The translations under genes and the position numbers were made by a program. DNA of 64,000 nucleotides, taken from the NCBI RefSeq assembly GCF_009858175.1, contig NZ_CP047393.1, positions 2,418,001 to 2,482,000 of the forward strand. The letters are read 5' to 3'. Of the stretch, positions 1 to 9,101 are shown piece by piece. Position 1 is the first letter of the stretch, and each line of letters opens with the position of its first letter. This stretch comes from Pontibacillus sp. HMF3514. Its GTDB lineage: Bacteria; Bacillota; Bacilli; Bacillales; BH030062. The notes beneath the pieces are model-generated. The model ran no database searches. It saw only the letters and a list, made by a program, of their open reading frames with translations, and was not told where the DNA came from.

Positions 1-2
1 TT

Positions 3-602
3 CTTTGGCTGGCAGCAGAAAAAGAAGGTCACCCGGATAATGTAGGAGCATCCTTATTCGGTGGTGTATTTGTAGGGGCTATGGATTGGGAAGCTAAGAA
101 GGTCCAGCACAACTATATTCCCTTTCCTAACAAATGGACATGGTTAGCAGCTATTCCTTCTTACTCTTCGTCTACGACAAGTGCTCGAAAAAGATTACCT
201 GACTCCTATCAAAAGCAGGATGTCATATTTAATTTAAGTCGGTATGGTTTGTTGGTTTCCTCCATCATGTTAGGAGATGAAGAAGGATTGAAGACAGGCT
301 TTTTTGATAAACTCCACACACCTTACCGCCAAGACTCGATACCTGGGCTCGACCACTTAATGAACAGTCAAGAAGAAGTAGGAGCTTTAGGATTTATGAT
401 TAGTGGTGCAGGACCAACTGTCTTAGGACTTGTGCCACAGCAGGCAAATCTAAAAAAAGCTCAATTATATATGGAGCAATTTTTAAAATCTGATGCACAT
501 GACGTCAATGTCATTCCATTAAACGTCGATCATTTTGGTGTGCAGGTTTACGTTGGTGAAGATTTAGAATATTTATGTAATACAAAAGCATTTATGGCAT
601 AA
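3..602 (+). CDS. thrB: Homoserine kinase, 3' part only
   Basis: The gene enters from outside the window; its frame is open from base 3 and 199 codons are visible. Homoserine kinase is a cytosolic GHMP-family enzyme that phosphorylates L-homoserine with ATP to O-phosphohomoserine, the substrate of threonine synthase. Seen here are the family motif EGHPDNVGAS at the start of the fragment and the C-terminal glycine motif SGAGPT near fragment residue 137. In related bacilli thrB ends a hom-thrC-thrB operon; the upstream genes lie outside the window. A terminator follows 20 bases after the stop. Confidence 0.9.
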   Translation, partial: LWLAAEKEGHPDNVGASLFGGVFVGAMDWEAKKVQHNYIPFPNKWTWLAAIPSYSSSTTSARKRLPDSYQKQDVIFNLSRYGLLVSSIMLGDEEGLKTGFFDKLHTPYRQDSIPGLDHLMNSQEEVGALGFMISGAGPTVLGLVPQQANLKKAQLYMEQFLKSDAHDVNVIPLNVDHFGVQVYVGEDLEYLCNTKAFMA

Positions 603-621
603 AGCTTGTACAGAAATACAA

Positions 622-654
622 AGAAACGTCTAGGATTCTAACCCTAGACGTTTC
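622..654. terminator. Bidirectional terminator between thrB and yfhO
   Basis: AAACGTCTAGG pairs with CCTAGACGTTT, with an A-rich 5' flank and a T-run on the 3' side. It serves the two convergent genes on either side. Confidence 0.85.
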
Positions 655-662
655 TTTTATCC

Positions 663-3272
663 CTAATCATTTAAGCCCTTTCTTCTGCGAACTTGTTGCG
701 TATATAAAACCCATAGAATGGAGCACAAGAGCGATAGAATAGACACTGCTAACAGGACCTTAAAATAAGGTGGGTAGTAGGTAAAGGAAATATGATTAGT
801 CCCCTCTTCAAGCTCCACTCCTAAAAACGCAAAATTCGTTTCTTGGACTTTTTTCTTCTCTCCATTCACCTCTACATCCCAACCCTTTTCATAAGGAACC
901 GGGATAGTGAGATAACGGTCATTTTGATCATTCTCTACTTCGATCTGAATGTGATTCCCATCTATCTTTACATCAGAGGCCGGATAAGATTTCTTTTCAG
1001 CACGCTCCAAGGTACTGTAGTCTTCATGATAAAGATCTAATTCCTTAAGTGTGTAATTACCTTTTGGAACCCTTATGGAGATCTGATCATCTTTAGGCAC
1101 TCTGATTGTAATATCGTTCATCCCAGTACGATAAAAAGACGAGCGTGATTTTCTAGCTGTTTCAAAATCATTTACATATAACTGAAACAATGGAGCGTCC
1201 TTGTCGTTGTTTTGCAGGTAGAACGATACATACAGATCCTTTACCTCTTCCGGCAGAGAAGATATATTCAGATCAATTCCACCTTTTTCTTCAGTTACCT
1301 TGAGCTGCCCATCTTCATAAGTAGCTCCTACAGCTTCAACTTCAGCTTGATCCATTAAATTTGGGAGATCATTTGGCTGCATTGTCTTACCCTCTGGATC
1401 TTTTAAAATCACACCATCAAGCATGGCTTGCTCCCTGGCTACAATCGGGAACTTCTCTAATGATTTTTCACTATATACATTACTTGTCGTACGTACAAAC
1501 GGGAGTACATTGGTATTGCGATAGACTTGATATTTTTTATTCTCCATATATGGTTCAAAACCATAAGGGATATTCCGATCATCCCCTTTTTTCACCATAA
1601 AATACTTCCCTCGAAGCAAGCTAAATACATTAGCGCGATCTCCAAACCCTGAGTATCTACTAATACTTTCATGCTTCATATCAATTTCTAAATCCTTGTA
1701 ATACCAAAAGAGAATGTTTTGATTCAATATACTTGAATACACACTAGTCCCATGAAAATCCTGGATAAGAGGAATATTATTTCGTTCATCCGTTCCTCTC
1801 CATTGGAATCTGTAAAACGGAGAAGTATCCCGCTTCTTCACCTGTTCAACGATCTCCCTTTGAGCTTGGGAATTGTATCCGTCACTAATGATATATTGTT
1901 TAGTTGTATCCTCTACTCCTGCCGCCTTATATATTTTGTCATATTGATACACGTTCACCATTCCAACATTCGCAATTAACACCATCACACACGAAGTGAT
2001 CCATACCTTTTTGTTATGAAGGTTTAGGAGAAAAAAAGCGATTATCATCAAAATAGGGAGAGCGATCATGTACTGATCATAAATATTACGTATGCTATAG
2101 GTTTGATCAAAAAAGCCAAACAAGATATAGGCCACACAAGTTAGCAAGGATGCTATTAGTAAACGTAACGATTTGACCTGTTGCAGTAGTTGAAGTCCCG
2201 CTGCTACCATACCTCCAGCTGTAAAGAATGCTACGTATTCAAACCGGTTCCTAGGCGCTGAAAAGCCATTAAACGCACTTCCCATAAAAGGGCTGAAATG
2301 GAATACGATGAGCAGCAAAGTCAATGTAGCAAATAGACGAAACAAGTTATTTTTATAAAAAGAAAACATAAACAAAAATAGTACCACAATGGTAGATAGT
2401 AAAAAGGTATAGCTATCTAACAAAATGTTATCAGATAGGTCGAATAAGGGTATCTCCTGATTGAATGATGGGCGATAATTTTGAAAGTAGGCATAGATGG
2501 TTGGAATAAATGCTATAGATGCAATACCAAACCCGAGAGCCCCAGAAATTGCGAAAAGCTTCACCTGTTTCAGTTTATGGCTTTCGTTTTTATGAAGTGG
2601 AATCATCCAGCGGAACAAGATATAGATTCCGATAAAGATAAAATTAATATAGGCAAAGTAAAAATTATTAAAAATCGTTGCTGCCACGACAAAAACAAAC
2701 CATGCTGGCTTTTCTTCCCGAATAATTTTCTCCACACCTAGAACCAGCAAAGGAATGAACAAAAATGCATCTGCAAAAAACTCCCAGTATGTTGCATGTC
2801 GAAAATAGATCACACTGGATCCATAAAGAGATGCTCCTACAAATGCGGGCATACTTCTAAATGATAAATATTTAAAGACCATGGTTGTTAATGTAATCAC
2901 AAGGGTCATCCTAATGATACTTGTGAACACTATAGCCTGAGCCCAGAATAAAACATCCGGCTGCTCAATGATATGAAGGAGTTCCAACAAAAACACAACG
3001 ATAATCGTCATGATAAAGAAAAGGTTTGTAGAGAAATAATAGCCAAGCTGACCATAAAAATCTCCCCCAAACCCAAACTGAAGAGAATAAAAGAAATTCC
3101 CATTTGTATAGTTTTCATATATAAATTGTTTAAAAGGAAGCATTTGATTTAAACCATCATTCGGTCCTGCCATATAGCTCCCCTCTCCCCAAGCGTACAG
3201 AAAGAAAAGATGAGAGAGAATGGAGACCATTAAGCTTCCTGATAATAAAGTAGTCCAGTTTCTTTTATTCAT
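663..3272 (-). CDS. yfhO: YfhO-family polytopic membrane glycosyltransferase
   Basis: An 869-residue protein. The N-terminal half (about residues 8-460) is a series of hydrophobic helices, followed by a large soluble domain of about 360 residues facing outward by inference, and a last helix near residues 840-860. This is the size and layout of Bacillus YfhO. Established knowledge: YfhO transfers GlcNAc from a lipid carrier onto lipoteichoic acid, using carrier made by CsbB. It starts 12 bases after the gtrA stop in a csbB-gtrA-yfhO order, which supports the assignment. The acceptor in this organism is not shown by sequence. Confidence 0.85.
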   Translation of the reverse strand: MNKRNWTTLLSGSLMVSILSHLFFLYAWGEGSYMAGPNDGLNQMLPFKQFIYENYTNGNFFYSLQFGFGGDFYGQLGYYFSTNLFFIMTIIVVFLLELLHIIEQPDVLFWAQAIVFTSIIRMTLVITLTTMVFKYLSFRSMPAFVGASLYGSSVIYFRHATYWEFFADAFLFIPLLVLGVEKIIREEKPAWFVFVVAATIFNNFYFAYINFIFIGIYILFRWMIPLHKNESHKLKQVKLFAISGALGFGIASIAFIPTIYAYFQNYRPSFNQEIPLFDLSDNILLDSYTFLLSTIVVLFLFMFSFYKNNLFRLFATLTLLLIVFHFSPFMGSAFNGFSAPRNRFEYVAFFTAGGMVAAGLQLLQQVKSLRLLIASLLTCVAYILFGFFDQTYSIRNIYDQYMIALPILMIIAFFLLNLHNKKVWITSCVMVLIANVGMVNVYQYDKIYKAAGVEDTTKQYIISDGYNSQAQREIVEQVKKRDTSPFYRFQWRGTDERNNIPLIQDFHGTSVYSSILNQNILFWYYKDLEIDMKHESISRYSGFGDRANVFSLLRGKYFMVKKGDDRNIPYGFEPYMENKKYQVYRNTNVLPFVRTTSNVYSEKSLEKFPIVAREQAMLDGVILKDPEGKTMQPNDLPNLMDQAEVEAVGATYEDGQLKVTEEKGGIDLNISSLPEEVKDLYVSFYLQNNDKDAPLFQLYVNDFETARKSRSSFYRTGMNDITIRVPKDDQISIRVPKGNYTLKELDLYHEDYSTLERAEKKSYPASDVKIDGNHIQIEVENDQNDRYLTIPVPYEKGWDVEVNGEKKKVQETNFAFLGVELEEGTNHISFTYYPPYFKVLLAVSILSLLCSILWVLYTQQVRRRKGLND

Positions 3273-3284
3273 AGTAAGTCACCA

Positions 3285-3677
3285 TTATTGTTTTAATATT
3301 TTACTAGTTACGATAAATGTAATGGGAACGGTAAAAAATACGGCGATGATCGGTGCTACATTACTATTTATCCGCAGCCCTTCTACAAACACTATTGAAA
3401 GTAGCGAGGAGGTTGATATATTTACCACTTGTGTTAATGGGAACTTTAAAAATTTCGATAAAGTCGGTTTGACCTTGTATGTGAAATAGGTATTTAGAAA
3501 AAAAGAAATAACATAGCTCACTAAAAAGCCGGTAATATGGGAGACCATATAATGAAGGTCTATTACATTATGAAGGAACAAAAACACAATATAGTAATTA
3601 ACTGTGTTAATGCCTCCAACAAGAATAAATCGAGTTAGTTCATTATTGAGTGATTTGATTTTTAGATTCATGTACAT
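3285..3677 (-). CDS. gtcA: GtrA/GtcA-family small membrane protein (probable lipid-linked sugar flippase)
   Basis: A 130-residue protein with four hydrophobic helices and an N-terminal RFILVGGINT-type motif typical of the GtrA family. Family members are proposed to flip undecaprenyl-phosphate sugars across the membrane. The start overlaps the 3' end of the glycosyltransferase gene by 35 bases and the stop is 12 bases from yfhO, so the three genes are co-transcribed and probably translationally coupled. It is the middle component of a three-component glycosylation system. The gene symbol is by analogy. Confidence 0.85.
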   Translation of the reverse strand: MYMNLKIKSLNNELTRFILVGGINTVNYYIVFLFLHNVIDLHYMVSHITGFLVSYVISFFLNTYFTYKVKPTLSKFLKFPLTQVVNISTSSLLSIVFVEGLRINSNVAPIIAVFFTVPITFIVTSKILKQ

Positions 3678-4596
3678 TCGTTTCCTTTATTAGATAATGT
3701 GGACGATCTTTTACTTCATTATAAATACGACCTATATATTCTCCAATTACGCCTAAGCTGACCAACTGGACACCACCAAGAAAGAGAATGGAAGAGATCA
3801 CACTAAAGTAGCCTGGCACCTCGATCCCGTTTCTTATAATTTGTATAAATATGAAGGTAATGTAACTTAACGATAGCATTAATATAAGAAGTCCTACGTA
3901 TAAGCAAATTCGAAGGGGTTTTGTGTTAAAGGACACTAACCCATCAATAGCATAGTTTAATAATTTTCCAAACGACCACTTCGAATCTCCTGCATTACGT
4001 GATACGTTATCATAGTGAATAACCTTTTCTTCATACCCTACCCAGGAAAATAAGCCTTTTGAAAAACGATTCCCTTCACTTAATTTCAAAATATCATTCA
4101 CAACACTTCGGCTTAATAACCGAAAATCTCCAACCCCGTTTTTCAATTTCACATCTACGAGCTTGTTCACAAATTTATAATACATTGTTGAAAGAGTTTT
4201 TCTTGCAGGGGATTCCCCATCACGATTACGACAGGCAACCACCTGGCCATACCCCTCTTCAAAACCTTCAAGCATCTCTGGAATAAGATAGCTCGGATGT
4301 TGCATATCGGCATCTAAAATAATAACAGCATCTCCTCGAGCTTTCTGTAAACCCGCCAGCAAAGCAGCTTCTTTCCCAAAATTTCTAGTAAATGAGATAT
4401 ATTTTACATGCAGGTGTTTATTTGCAAGGTCTTGAATGGCAGCTAACGTTTGATCTGAGCTTCCATCATCTATAAAAATAAATTCATATTGGTAGTCAAG
4501 ATGAGAAATGTCTTTATCAATAGACTCAAAAATTAGTGGGATATTTTCTTCTTCGTTAAAGGAAGGAAGAATAAAAGAAATTAGCTTTCCATTCAT
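3643..4596 (-). CDS. csbB: GT2 glycosyltransferase, CsbB-like (lipid-carrier sugar synthase)
   Basis: About 317 residues. A GT-A domain fills the first 200 residues with FIDDGSSD and the metal-binding DADMQHP motif. Two C-terminal transmembrane helices follow. This is the DPM1/CsbB architecture that loads a sugar onto undecaprenyl phosphate at the inner membrane face. The ATG at 4594-4596 was chosen because GGAGCG lies about 9 bases upstream; an in-frame ATG five codons earlier has no clear ribosome site. First gene of the operon, behind a sigma-B-like promoter, as for csbB in Bacillus subtilis. Confidence 0.85.
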   Translation of the reverse strand: MNGKLISFILPSFNEEENIPLIFESIDKDISHLDYQYEFIFIDDGSSDQTLAAIQDLANKHLHVKYISFTRNFGKEAALLAGLQKARGDAVIILDADMQHPSYLIPEMLEGFEEGYGQVVACRNRDGESPARKTLSTMYYKFVNKLVDVKLKNGVGDFRLLSRSVVNDILKLSEGNRFSKGLFSWVGYEEKVIHYDNVSRNAGDSKWSFGKLLNYAIDGLVSFNTKPLRICLYVGLLILMLSLSYITFIFIQIIRNGIEVPGYFSVISSILFLGGVQLVSLGVIGEYIGRIYNEVKDRPHYLIKETNVHESKNQITQ

Positions 4597-4664
4597 ATGC
4601 CATCGCTCCAATTTAGTATGTAGTTTAGAAATTTATGGAGAGCGTTCCATTATCTCATGTTACT

Positions 4665-4690
4665 TTATCCCTTTCCCTTGACGTTAAAAC
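4665..4690 (-). promoter_or_regulatory. Sigma-B-like promoter of the csbB operon
   Basis: On the minus strand GTTTTAA (4684-4690) is followed after 12 bases by GGGATAA (4665-4671), close to the sigma-B consensus GTTTaa-N12-14-GGGtAa. The -10 is imperfect. It lies about 70 bases upstream of the csbB start. Bases 4691-4838 hold nothing I can recognise. Confidence 0.55.
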
Positions 4691-4838
4691 ATAAATCTAG
4701 GTCAATAGTGGAAAGTAAATGAAGAAAGCTTCGAGAGTAAACTATGCGATAAAGATCAGTCTAGTTGCTTAATAACTGAAAATCTAAGAGCAGTTGAGGA
4801 ACAATAAAGTTATTGAATTAAGTTGGCACTAAACAAAA

Positions 4839-4875
4839 AGAAACCCGCTCTACCTTTAGAGCGGGTTTCTTTTTC
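4839..4875. terminator. Bidirectional terminator at the array edge
   Basis: AAACCCGCTCTA pairs with TAGAGCGGGTTT around a short loop, flanked by an A-run on the left and T5 on the right. It isolates the csbB region from the repeat array. Confidence 0.85.
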
Positions 4876-4896
4876 TGAAAATTAATTTCGAGACTA
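4875..4896 (+). repeat. Degenerate cassette repeat R1
   Basis: The run ctgaaaattaatttcgagac resembles the repeat core (ctgaagacttgaattcgagata) and follows a GC-rich hairpin as other copies do. It would mark the distal end of the array. Similarity is weak. Confidence 0.35.
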
Positions 4897-5073
4897 TGAG
4901 AAATGAAAATTAATCTAATTAAGGTGGACCCTTTCGTCAAGACACGGAATTTGAATTTTTAAGGTGGGGTAATACTTCTATGACACGAACCTAGGAGAGT
5001 TCTGGGGTTTATTGTATTATTCCACCTTTGATGATTCATGTCTATCATAGATTCTTACGAGAGGAGGACTCTC

Positions 5074-5880
5074 CTAAGATTGGCTAAAAACAGTGGCAGG
5101 GGGTTGATAGCCTAAAGATTGGTGAGGGCGTTCTTGGTTGTAAAAATGTAAAAAACTATTAATCTCATTGCGGGCTTCTCTCGGGCTCGTATAATCTTTT
5201 AAATAGACTTCTTCATACTTGACTGTTCGCCAGAGTCGCTCAGTAATAATATTATCAAGGGCTCGCCCTTTCCCATCCATACTGATTTTAATATCGTTTT
5301 CCTTAAGTAAATCTGTATATTGCGGGCTCGTAAAATGGCTTCCCTGATCGCTGTTTAAAATAATCGGTTGATGATTAGATAGCGCCCTATTAACAGTTTC
5401 TAATACAAAGTCCATTTCAAGTGTTTGATCCAGTTCCCAACTGATTACATACCGAGAATACCAGTCTATGATTGCGACTAAATACATCCAGTTTTTCTCT
5501 AATCGAATATAGGTAATATCAATCCCCCAAACGTGATTGGGGTGCGTGATGGCCAGACCTCTGAGTAAATAAGGATAAATGCGATGCTGCTGATTCCTTT
5601 TACTGAGGTTTGGACCAGGTGAAATACCAGCGATACCCATTTCTCGCATATGACCTTGCACAGTTTTTCGATTAACGAAAATCTTTTCGTTTTTAAGAAA
5701 CTCCTTGATTCGCCTGGATCCAAAAAACGGATATTTAGTGTAGATTTCATCAATCTTATGCTTAATCATCAACTCCTCAGGTGAAGGCTCCACAGGCTTA
5801 TAATAAAGACTGGTTCGATTTAAGCTGAGTAATTCTGCTTGCGCTTTAATGGAGAGGTCAGAGCCTTCCCAATCGATCAT
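5074..5880 (-). CDS. IS3-family transposase OrfB (DDE integrase domain)
   Basis: 268 residues: an HTH_21-like N-terminal segment and an rve core. The catalytic triad is visible as WGIDITY, NSDQGSHF and ITERLWRTVKYEE, with the IS3-typical RPHQSLGYQPP tail. It catalyses strand transfer of the element, normally as an OrfAB fusion. The orfB frame is open upstream through the A9 run in orfA and lies +1 relative to orfA, so fusion would need +1 frameshifting or loss of one A by transcriptional slippage. Confidence 0.95.
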   Translation of the reverse strand: MIDWEGSDLSIKAQAELLSLNRTSLYYKPVEPSPEELMIKHKIDEIYTKYPFFGSRRIKEFLKNEKIFVNRKTVQGHMREMGIAGISPGPNLSKRNQQHRIYPYLLRGLAITHPNHVWGIDITYIRLEKNWMYLVAIIDWYSRYVISWELDQTLEMDFVLETVNRALSNHQPIILNSDQGSHFTSPQYTDLLKENDIKISMDGKGRALDNIITERLWRTVKYEEVYLKDYTSPREARNEINSFLHFYNQERPHQSLGYQPPATVFSQS

Positions 5881-5896
5881 GGAGACTCGTTCAGCT

Positions 5897-6193
5897 CTAG
5901 TCTTTAATGCCAGATTTTTTTTTAAGCCACGACAACTGCGTGGTTAAACGACCTACTTCGGCGTATAGGTTCTCAATTTGGTTTTCATACTCCTCTTTCA
6001 TCTGATCCACTTTCTTATTATTGGTCTCAAAGATTTGTGGCATTTGTTCCAGTGCTGCTTTCCGCCATTGGCGTAGTTGATTCACATGAATTCCATGTTC
6101 AGAAGAGATCTCGGAAATGGATTTCTCTTCTTTTAAGATTTCTAGCACGATTTTGGATTTAAATTCTGATGTATATCTTTTTCTTCTACCCAT
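5897..6193 (-). CDS. IS3-family OrfA, helix-turn-helix protein
   Basis: 98 residues with an HTH_Tnp_1 fold (SEFKSKIVLEILKEEKSISE, then HGIHVNQLRQWRK) and a C-terminal leucine-zipper coiled coil. It binds the element ends and multimerises the transposase. A9 (5921-5929) lies near the end of the gene. The same protein is encoded by copies 2 and 3. Confidence 0.95.
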   Translation of the reverse strand: MGRRKRYTSEFKSKIVLEILKEEKSISEISSEHGIHVNQLRQWRKAALEQMPQIFETNNKKVDQMKEEYENQIENLYAEVGRLTTQLSWLKKKSGIKD

Positions 6194-6253
6194 AAACCTA
6201 CCTTAACATCTCCTTATTTCGTGTCTAGATTTATGGGTCCATTATACTTTTTC

Positions 6254-6379
6254 ACAAACTAATTCAAATTTTAACACAAATATCCAGTAAATGACCTCCG
6301 CTATTATATGTTCCAGATAAAAAACGCTTTCCTTATTCCAGGAAAGCGCCCGTTTGTTGAAGATTTGGTTTCGAGATAT
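6254..6379 (-). repeat. Cassette repeat R2 with promoter module
   Basis: Promoter-like module at 6254-6299, hairpin CGCTTTCC/GGAAAGCG at 6325-6348, GCGCCCGTTTGTTGAAG, then the core TTTCGAGATA ending at 6378. It is downstream of the 6391-6726 gene on the minus strand. Its left neighbour has been replaced by IS3 copy 1. Confidence 0.85.
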
Positions 6380-6390
6380 TTTTTATCTTT

Positions 6391-6726
6391 TCATCCAAAT
6401 TCTCTAACTTGATTTTCACCATTAATGGTTTTAAATTCACCTAATTTATAACCACGGCTTAATAACTCTCTCATAAATTCAGCTGGGGAATAAATTTGTT
6501 TGTGATCTTCCTGAAACACACAACCTAGATCTTCTCTTAAATAAATAAGTGTTTCAATTAAGTTTATATCGAGAAACGCATCATTATTTGCAGGTGTAAA
6601 TTTAAAACTAAATGTATTTCGGGCCTTACGAACTACAGCAAAACGCAAACTACTATATTGTTCTAAATTTCCATATAATATGATCTCTGATTTTAAAATT
6701 AATTTAACAATTAATTTTTGTTCCAT
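6391..6726 (-). CDS. Hypothetical protein, possible immunity-type cargo
   Basis: 111 residues, soluble, with no family I recognise. The frame stays open another 31 codons upstream, but those lie inside the left end of the IS21 element. The ATG at 6724-6726 is preceded by a poly-G stretch (GGGGGATCT) that acts as its ribosome site, so this is taken as the native start. IS21 inserted exactly in that poly-G and separated the gene from its promoter at about 10.55 kb, so the gene may now be poorly expressed. Small single genes beside YD-repeat toxins are often immunity genes, but nothing here proves it. Confidence 0.6.
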   Translation of the reverse strand: MEQKLIVKLILKSEIILYGNLEQYSSLRFAVVRKARNTFSFKFTPANNDAFLDINLIETLIYLREDLGCVFQEDHKQIYSPAEFMRELLSRGYKLGEFKTINGENQVREFG

Positions 6727-7981
6727 AGATCCCCCTGTAACTGCTAAACTAAATTTAACAGTTTCCGCTTGATAGAATTGAACACTTTTCTCAACTATTA
6801 ATTCCTCAATCATGTACACTTAACAAGTATGTTAGTGACTGTTGGGGAGGATTCTAGGAGTGAAGAAGTTGGAAAAGGTTGTGTATGTACATCAATTGAA
6901 AAATGAAGGGTTTAGTATATCAGCCATTGCACGTAAATGTGATTTAACAAGAAATACCGTTTATACATATTTGGAAAAAGATTTTGAAGCAGCTATGGAG
7001 TGGGTTGAAGATTTAAAAACAAGAAAAAGGAAACTGGATCCTTATGAAACACATATCTTGAACTGGCTTAGAGAGCATCCTGATCTTTCAGCCTCTCAAA
7101 TCGCTGATTGGTTGGATGAGCGTTGCTCATTCAAAGATATAGGAGAAAGTACTGTTCGAACTTATGTAAAAGAGTTACGAGAAAAATACCACATTCCAAA
7201 GGTGCTGGACAGTCGAACATTTGAAGCTCTGCAAGAATTACCTAAGGGTAAACAAATGCAAGTCGACTTTGGAGAATTAAAAGTAAGGACATCTAAAGGA
7301 TCAACAATTAAGCTTTACGTCATTGCGTTTGTCCTATCCCATTCTCGTTATAAATACGCAGAATGGCAAGAGCGTCCATTTACTACAAAAGATGTTTTAA
7401 GGTGTCATGAAAATGCATTTCAATATTACGGTGGTCGAACTGAAGAAATCGTTTATGACCAGGATAAACTGATGACAGTGAGTGAAAATGGAGGAGACAT
7501 TATCTATACAGAAGAGTTCCAAGCTTATAAAGAGAATCGGAGATTCAATGTGTATTTATGTAAGAAATCTGATCCTCAGTCCAAAGGGAAAATTGAAAAT
7601 GTCGTCAAGTTTGTGAAAGGGAACTTTGGAAGAAATCGTGTTTTCCATCAAATCGAAACATGGAATGAACAATGTCTTGCTTGGTTAGAGAGAAAAGGGA
7701 ATTTCCAAGTGCATAATACAATAAAAAAGAGACCAGTCGAAGTGTTCGCCCTGGAAAAGCCACACTTACGAGAAGTCTCCTCACTACTCTCTTTCGAGAG
7801 TGACCTTGGTTCAAGTATAACAAGAACTAAGGTGGACCCTTTCGTCAAGACACGGAATTTGAATTTTTAAGGTGGGGTAATACTTCTATGACACGAACCT
7901 AGGAGAGTTCTGGGGTTTATTGTATTATTCCACCTTTGATGATTCATGTCTATCATAGATTCTTACGAGAGGAGGACTCTC

Positions 7982-8788
7982 CTAAGATTGGCTAAAAACA
8001 GTGGCAGGGGGTTGATAGCCTAAAGATTGGTGAGGGCGTTCTTGGTTGTAAAAATGTAAAAAACTATTAATCTCATTGCGGGCTTCTCTCGGGCTCGTAT
8101 AATCTTTTAAATAGACTTCTTCATACTTGACTGTTCGCCAGAGTCGCTCAGTAATAATATTATCAAGGGCTCGCCCTTTCCCATCCATACTGATTTTAAT
8201 ATCGTTTTCCTTAAGTAAATCTGTATATTGCGGGCTCGTAAAATGGCTTCCCTGATCGCTGTTTAAAATAATCGGTTGATGATTAGATAGCGCCCTATTA
8301 ACAGTTTCTAATACAAAGTCCATTTCAAGTGTTTGATCCAGTTCCCAACTGATTACATACCGAGAATACCAGTCTATGATTGCGACTAAATACATCCAGT
8401 TTTTCTCTAATCGAATATAGGTAATATCAATCCCCCAAACGTGATTGGGGTGCGTGATGGCCAGACCTCTGAGTAAATAAGGATAAATGCGATGCTGCTG
8501 ATTCCTTTTACTGAGGTTTGGACCAGGTGAAATACCAGCGATACCCATTTCTCGCATATGACCTTGCACAGTTTTTCGATTAACGAAAATCTTTTCGTTT
8601 TTAAGAAACTCCTTGATTCGCCTGGATCCAAAAAACGGATATTTAGTGTAGATTTCATCAATCTTATGCTTAATCATCAACTCCTCAGGTGAAGGCTCCA
8701 CAGGCTTATAATAAAGACTGGTTCGATTTAAGCTGAGTAATTCTGCTTGCGCTTTAATGGAGAGGTCAGAGCCTTCCCAATCGATCAT
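7982..8788 (-). CDS. IS3-family transposase OrfB, copy 2
   Basis: Identical in protein sequence to the copy at 5074-5880, with the full DDE triad. The identity shows recent spread of the element. Confidence 0.95.
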   Translation of the reverse strand: MIDWEGSDLSIKAQAELLSLNRTSLYYKPVEPSPEELMIKHKIDEIYTKYPFFGSRRIKEFLKNEKIFVNRKTVQGHMREMGIAGISPGPNLSKRNQQHRIYPYLLRGLAITHPNHVWGIDITYIRLEKNWMYLVAIIDWYSRYVISWELDQTLEMDFVLETVNRALSNHQPIILNSDQGSHFTSPQYTDLLKENDIKISMDGKGRALDNIITERLWRTVKYEEVYLKDYTSPREARNEINSFLHFYNQERPHQSLGYQPPATVFSQS

Positions 8789-8804
8789 GGAGACTCGTTC
8801 AGCT

Positions 8805-9101
8805 CTAGTCTTTAATGCCAGATTTTTTTTTAAGCCACGACAACTGCGTGGTTAAACGACCTACTTCGGCGTATAGGTTCTCAATTTGGTTTTCATACTC
8901 CTCTTTCATCTGATCCACTTTCTTATTATTGGTCTCAAAGATTTGTGGCATTTGTTCCAGTGCTGCTTTCCGCCATTGGCGTAGTTGATTCACATGAATT
9001 CCATGTTCAGAAGAGATCTCGGAAATGGATTTCTCTTCTTTTAAGATTTCTAGCACGATTTTGGATTTAAATTCTGATGTATATCTTTTTCTTCTACCCA
9101 T
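8805..9101 (-). CDS. IS3-family OrfA, copy 2
   Basis: Identical to the OrfA at 5897-6193, including the A9 run near its 3' end. Confidence 0.95.
   Translation of the reverse strand: MGRRKRYTSEFKSKIVLEILKEEKSISEISSEHGIHVNQLRQWRKAALEQMPQIFETNNKKVDQMKEEYENQIENLYAEVGRLTTQLSWLKKKSGIKD

Larger units (their letters stand above)
4920..6246 (-). mobile_element. IS3-family element, copy 1
   Basis: 1327 bp, same length and ends as copies 2 and 3 (TAAGGTGGACCC on the left, GGGTCCATTATA on the right). Inner inverted repeats begin TGGACCC and share AGACACG 16 bases in. The element carries orfA and orfB on the minus strand. The flanking triplets are AAT and CTT, so unlike the other two copies there is no target duplication. 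This suggests recombination between copies or a deletion after insertion. Confidence 0.95.

Noticed and set aside
6727-6819. Longer N-terminus of the 6391-6726 gene
   Set aside because: The extra codons lie inside the IS21 end and are an insertion artefact.
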